Source of the DNA: Chitinophagales bacterium
GTDB taxonomy: Bacteria > Bacteroidota > Bacteroidia > Chitinophagales > Chitinophagaceae
DNA: 37,961 bases
Direction: 5' to 3'
Assembly: GCA_015655015.1 (NCBI GenBank)
Contig: JAATFV010000029.1
Location: 1-37,961, forward strand
Shown: positions 35,606-37,961 of the stretch, in pieces
Position numbering within the stretch: position 1 is the stretch's first letter
Layout: each line of letters begins with the position of its first letter
The notes under the pieces: model-generated
What the model was told of the DNA's origin: nothing
The model's database searches: none
Seen by the model: the letters and a program-made list of their open reading frames with translations, nothing else
Translations under genes and position numbers: made by a program

Positions 35606-36372
35606 ATTTCAGAAATACGAACATCCTTTTTTCTGCCGGGCTGATCGCGCTGATCGGCTGTAACTTTTTTTATAAAATTCCTTTCTATATTTATCCGGCC
35701 TTGCTGTTTGTTTATTCACTCGTCCTTTTTTACGGTTGTTATTTCGTGTCTTCCAATTTTTTCCTGCCGGTGATCTGCTCGGCAGCCACTACTAAAAAAG
35801 AGATCGCCCTGAGCTTCGACGATGGGCCGGCTACTTCCTATACCCCGGAAATATTAGCGGTCCTGCGGGAAGAAAAGGTGCATGCGGCTTTCTTTTGCAT
35901 CGGCAGCCGGATAGCCGGTAACGAAAAAATATTCCGGCAGATCCACGAGGAAGGCCATATTATCGGCAACCACAGCTATTCCCATCATTTCTGGTTCGAT
36001 CTGTTCTCTTCCCGGAAAATGCTGGCTGACCTGAAAATGATGGACAGCGCCATGGAAAAAGCCACCGGCTTGTTACCCAGGCTGTTCAGACCCCCCTATG
36101 GAGTGATCAACCCCAACCTCAAAAAAGCGATTATCGACGGGAGATACACCCCTGTCGGCTGGAGCATACGCTCGCTGGATACGGTAATAGACGATGACCG
36201 GAAATTGCTGAAGAAGATCAACAAGACCCTGAAACCCGGCGCCGTTATCCTCTTCCATGACACGAGCCGGACGACCCTGGCGATGCTCCCCTTATTCCTC
36301 CGGCAGGTAAAATACAGCGGGTATGAGATAGTCAGGCTGGATAAAATGCTAAATTTGCAGGCATATGCATAA
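35599..36372 (+). CDS. Membrane-anchored polysaccharide deacetylase (NodB-like)
   Basis: A 257-residue protein from ATG 35599, which overlaps the preceding stop by 7 nt; an upstream in-frame GTG (35467) is unlikely because it lies inside the previous gene. Two hydrophobic segments at about 8-22 and 28-50 anchor it. The NodB motifs are all present: SFDDGP (D74, D75), HSYSHH (H125, H129) for metal binding, RPPYG (164-168), and FHDTS late in the protein. The family removes acyl groups from N- or O-acylated sugars with a divalent metal. Such genes recur in flexirubin and aryl polyene clusters, where the true substrate is unclear; it may act on a lipid or pigment ester. Confidence 0.9.
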   Translation: MLNFRNTNILFSAGLIALIGCNFFYKIPFYIYPALLFVYSLVLFYGCYFVSSNFFLPVICSAATTKKEIALSFDDGPATSYTPEILAVLREEKVHAAFFCIGSRIAGNEKIFRQIHEEGHIIGNHSYSHHFWFDLFSSRKMLADLKMMDSAMEKATGLLPRLFRPPYGVINPNLKKAIIDGRYTPVGWSIRSLDTVIDDDRKLLKKINKTLKPGAVILFHDTSRTTLAMLPLFLRQVKYSGYEIVRLDKMLNLQAYA

Positions 36373-37000
36373 ATTATTACTAATGCTGCTGATCATCGGC
36401 AGCGGGTCCAATCTGTCAGCGCAGTACACAGGATATGCTCCGTTATCGGATCTTTCAAAATTCAAAGAGCTGTTTTCCGTGGAAGCGCAAAAGGTGATCA
36501 GCATCAAAAGCGATTTCACCCAGGAAAAGAACCTGAGCTTGCTATCGGAAAAGATCCTGTCCCAGGGAAAATTCTGGTTCAAGAAAGACAGCCGCGTACG
36601 GATGGAATATACCAGGCCTTTTACATACCTCATGATCATCAATAAGGATAAAGTATTCGTAAAAGACGGTCAGAAACAAAATACCATCTCTACCAAATCA
36701 AATAAGCTTTTCCAGCAGATCAATAAGATCACCGTAGACTGTGTGCAGGGAACCGTGCTCACCAACCCGGATTTCAGCACCCGGGTATTTGAGAACAAGA
36801 GCGCCTACCTGGTGGAATTATCCCCCGTATCAAAGAACCTGAAAGAGTTCTTTCGTACGATCGTTGTCACCGTCGACAAAAAGGATTATTCCGTCACGAA
36901 TATTGAAATGAATGAAACTTCAGGAGATAACACCATCATTCATTTTATCAACAAAGAAATGAATACAAATCTTCCGGATGCGCTATTTGCTATTAATTAG
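36365..37000 (+). CDS. LolA-like outer-membrane lipoprotein carrier
   Basis: A 211-residue periplasmic protein with signal peptide MHKLLLMLLIIGSGSNLSAQ. After a helical lead it has the LolA-type pattern of curved beta-strands: IKSDFTQEKNLSLLSEKILS, QGKFWFKKDSRVRMEYTRPF and TYLMIINKDKVFVKDGQKQN. LolA carries lipoproteins from the inner to the outer membrane; homologues inside aryl polyene and flexirubin clusters are thought to carry the pigment or its carrier lipid. The start overlaps the deacetylase stop by 8 nt and its end overlaps the next gene by 23 nt, so it is translationally coupled on both sides. Confidence 0.9.
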   Translation: MHKLLLMLLIIGSGSNLSAQYTGYAPLSDLSKFKELFSVEAQKVISIKSDFTQEKNLSLLSEKILSQGKFWFKKDSRVRMEYTRPFTYLMIINKDKVFVKDGQKQNTISTKSNKLFQQINKITVDCVQGTVLTNPDFSTRVFENKSAYLVELSPVSKNLKEFFRTIVVTVDKKDYSVTNIEMNETSGDNTIIHFINKEMNTNLPDALFAIN

Positions 37001-37595
37001 TTGCCTCATTGCCCAATTGGGATGCAGGTCCGTCTACAGGAACCTCCAGGACACGACGGGAGATATCACCTCTTTACAGAAATTCAGGCCTGTCATCACA
37101 ACTGCCCTGTATAAGATCGACGTTAATGTGATCGGAAAATACCTGAGCGGGCTCCTGCTGTTAAAGACCATGCCTGACAGCACTATCCGGGTGGTCTTTT
37201 CCAATGAAATGGGATTTAAGTTCTTTGACCTTGAATTCGCACCGGGAGCCCGGTTCAAAGTGAATTATATCATACGGCAAATGAACAAGCGGCCGGTCAT
37301 AACTACCCTCCGGCAGGACTTCTCGCTGATCTTAATGCAATCGCTGGACCCTTCTGCCGCGCATGTCCGGAAAGACAGCCAGTTGATCTATTATGTTTTC
37401 CCTCAGAAGAAGGGATTCTTTTATTATATCACCGATCCGGCCGGGAATGAATTGGTAAGAATGGAGCGGGCTTCCAAACGAAAGCCCGTTGTAGAGGCGA
37501 TCATGAAAAACTACAGGGACGGGATGCCCGATACCATCGGTATCACGCATAAGAATTTCAATTTCACCATTGGCTTAAAAAAGTTAGAAAGATAA
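36978..37595 (+). CDS. Predicted lipoprotein of unknown function
   Basis: A 205-residue protein with a lipobox: MRYLLLISCLIAQLGCRSVY, with C16 as the lipidated residue. The rest is a mixed alpha/beta domain (TALYKIDVNVIGKYLSGLLL, IRVVFSNEMGFKFFDLEFAP, YYVFPQKKGFFYYITDPAGN) that resembles the LolB-type half-barrel only in general outline. It overlaps the LolA-like gene by 23 nt and shares a base with the dehydratase start. Position next to a LolA-like carrier suggests it is the outer-membrane acceptor of whatever that carrier delivers; inference from context. Confidence 0.82.
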   Translation: MRYLLLISCLIAQLGCRSVYRNLQDTTGDITSLQKFRPVITTALYKIDVNVIGKYLSGLLLLKTMPDSTIRVVFSNEMGFKFFDLEFAPGARFKVNYIIRQMNKRPVITTLRQDFSLILMQSLDPSAAHVRKDSQLIYYVFPQKKGFFYYITDPAGNELVRMERASKRKPVVEAIMKNYRDGMPDTIGITHKNFNFTIGLKKLER

Positions 37596-37957
37596 TGTTA
37601 CTAGGCGATTTTTTCCATATCACGACCATACAGACAGCCGATAATACTGTGACTTCCTTACTGGAAATAAATCCGGCGCATCCCATATTCGGAGGGCATT
37701 TTCCCGGGCAGCCGGTCGTGCCGGGAGTTTGTATGATGCAAATGGTAAAGGAAATAGCCGAAAAAGCCCTGGAAAAAAAGACGAGGCTGATAAAGGCAGA
37801 CCAGATAAAATTCCTGGCGCTCCTCATCCCGGCAGAGAACCAGCCGCTCCGGATGGAATTAAAATTAACCCCCCGGGAGAACGGGGAGATGGGCGTGGAC
37901 GCCCAGCTGGTGAACGATACCACTGTATGCTTCAAGTTCAAGGGGCTGTTCGCTTAA
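37595..37957 (+). CDS. Hot-dog fold 3-hydroxyacyl-ACP dehydratase (FabZ/ApeI-like)
   Basis: A 120-residue single hot-dog domain, starting in the TAATG overlap with the lipoprotein gene and ending 4 nt before the right window edge. The FabZ signature is clear: NPAHPIFGGHFPGQPVVPGV with catalytic H35. FabZ has a Glu in the following helix (GVLxxEAxAQ); here the same position is Gln (Q49 in GVCMMQMVKE), which may alter the reaction. It should remove water from 3-hydroxyacyl-ACP to form the polyene double bonds. It is short compared with E. coli FabZ (151 residues) but complete for the core fold. The cluster probably continues to the right. Confidence 0.88.
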   Translation: MLLGDFFHITTIQTADNTVTSLLEINPAHPIFGGHFPGQPVVPGVCMMQMVKEIAEKALEKKTRLIKADQIKFLALLIPAENQPLRMELKLTPRENGEMGVDAQLVNDTTVCFKFKGLFA

Positions 37958-37961
37958 GCCA

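Noticed and set aside
1..37961. CRISPR arrays, insertion sequences, tRNA or rRNA genes
   Set aside because: I saw no regularly spaced short repeats, transposase-like proteins, terminal inverted repeats or tRNA-like CCA/T-loop sequences.

Overview
The window looks like a chromosomal segment of a Bacteroidota bacterium, most likely in or near the Chitinophagaceae (a family-level inference). The reasons are giant secreted RHS proteins with the NHLGN / YPFGM core, several matches to the Bacteroidota -7 promoter consensus TAnnTTTG, few Shine-Dalgarno-like sites, DUF3108 and flippase genes beside ruvC, and a flexirubin/aryl-polyene-type pigment cluster. I see no tRNA, rRNA, CRISPR array, transposase or integrase.

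Left part (1-24708, all minus strand): eight genes in tight series, with gaps of 2 to 25 nt, transcribed right to left and running off the left edge. In transcription order they are: two fibre-like proteins with coiled-coil C-termini, a shorter paralogue with the same N-terminus, a predicted outer-membrane beta-barrel protein, a secreted Ig-like protein, a 2675-residue PA14-containing RHS-type protein, a 264-residue secreted protein, and an RHS-core protein whose last part lies outside the window (2606 residues visible). The RHS machinery is split over two genes, and the second carries an extra beta-propeller-like block. I read this as one exported surface or toxin-delivery assembly of unknown function. 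The variable tip that would name its activity is beyond position 1.

Middle (24709-27715): a roughly 580-nt non-coding stretch with a candidate operon promoter and a terminator-like inverted repeat; then a minus-strand pair (DUF3108 protein and flippase-like membrane protein, overlapping by 4 nt). These are divergent from ruvC. Only 24 nt separates the two divergent start codons, and both are non-ATG.

Right part (27820-37957, all plus strand): a biosynthetic cluster of the flexirubin / aryl polyene type. It has a FabG-like ketoreductase, an active ketosynthase, an acyl carrier protein, an LpxL-like acyltransferase, a small secreted protein, a C/O-methyltransferase-type enzyme, a flavin-dependent halogenase-like oxidoreductase, a second carrier protein, a ketosynthase-like protein without catalytic residues (chain-length-factor-like), a membrane-anchored polysaccharide-deacetylase-like protein, a LolA-like carrier, a lipoprotein and a hot-dog dehydratase. 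Most junctions from the ketosynthase onward overlap or nearly touch. Together they would build a polyene chain on a carrier protein, tailor the aryl head (methylation, possibly halogenation), esterify it and move it to the outer membrane. Aryl-precursor and resorcinol-forming genes are not in view and may lie to the right.
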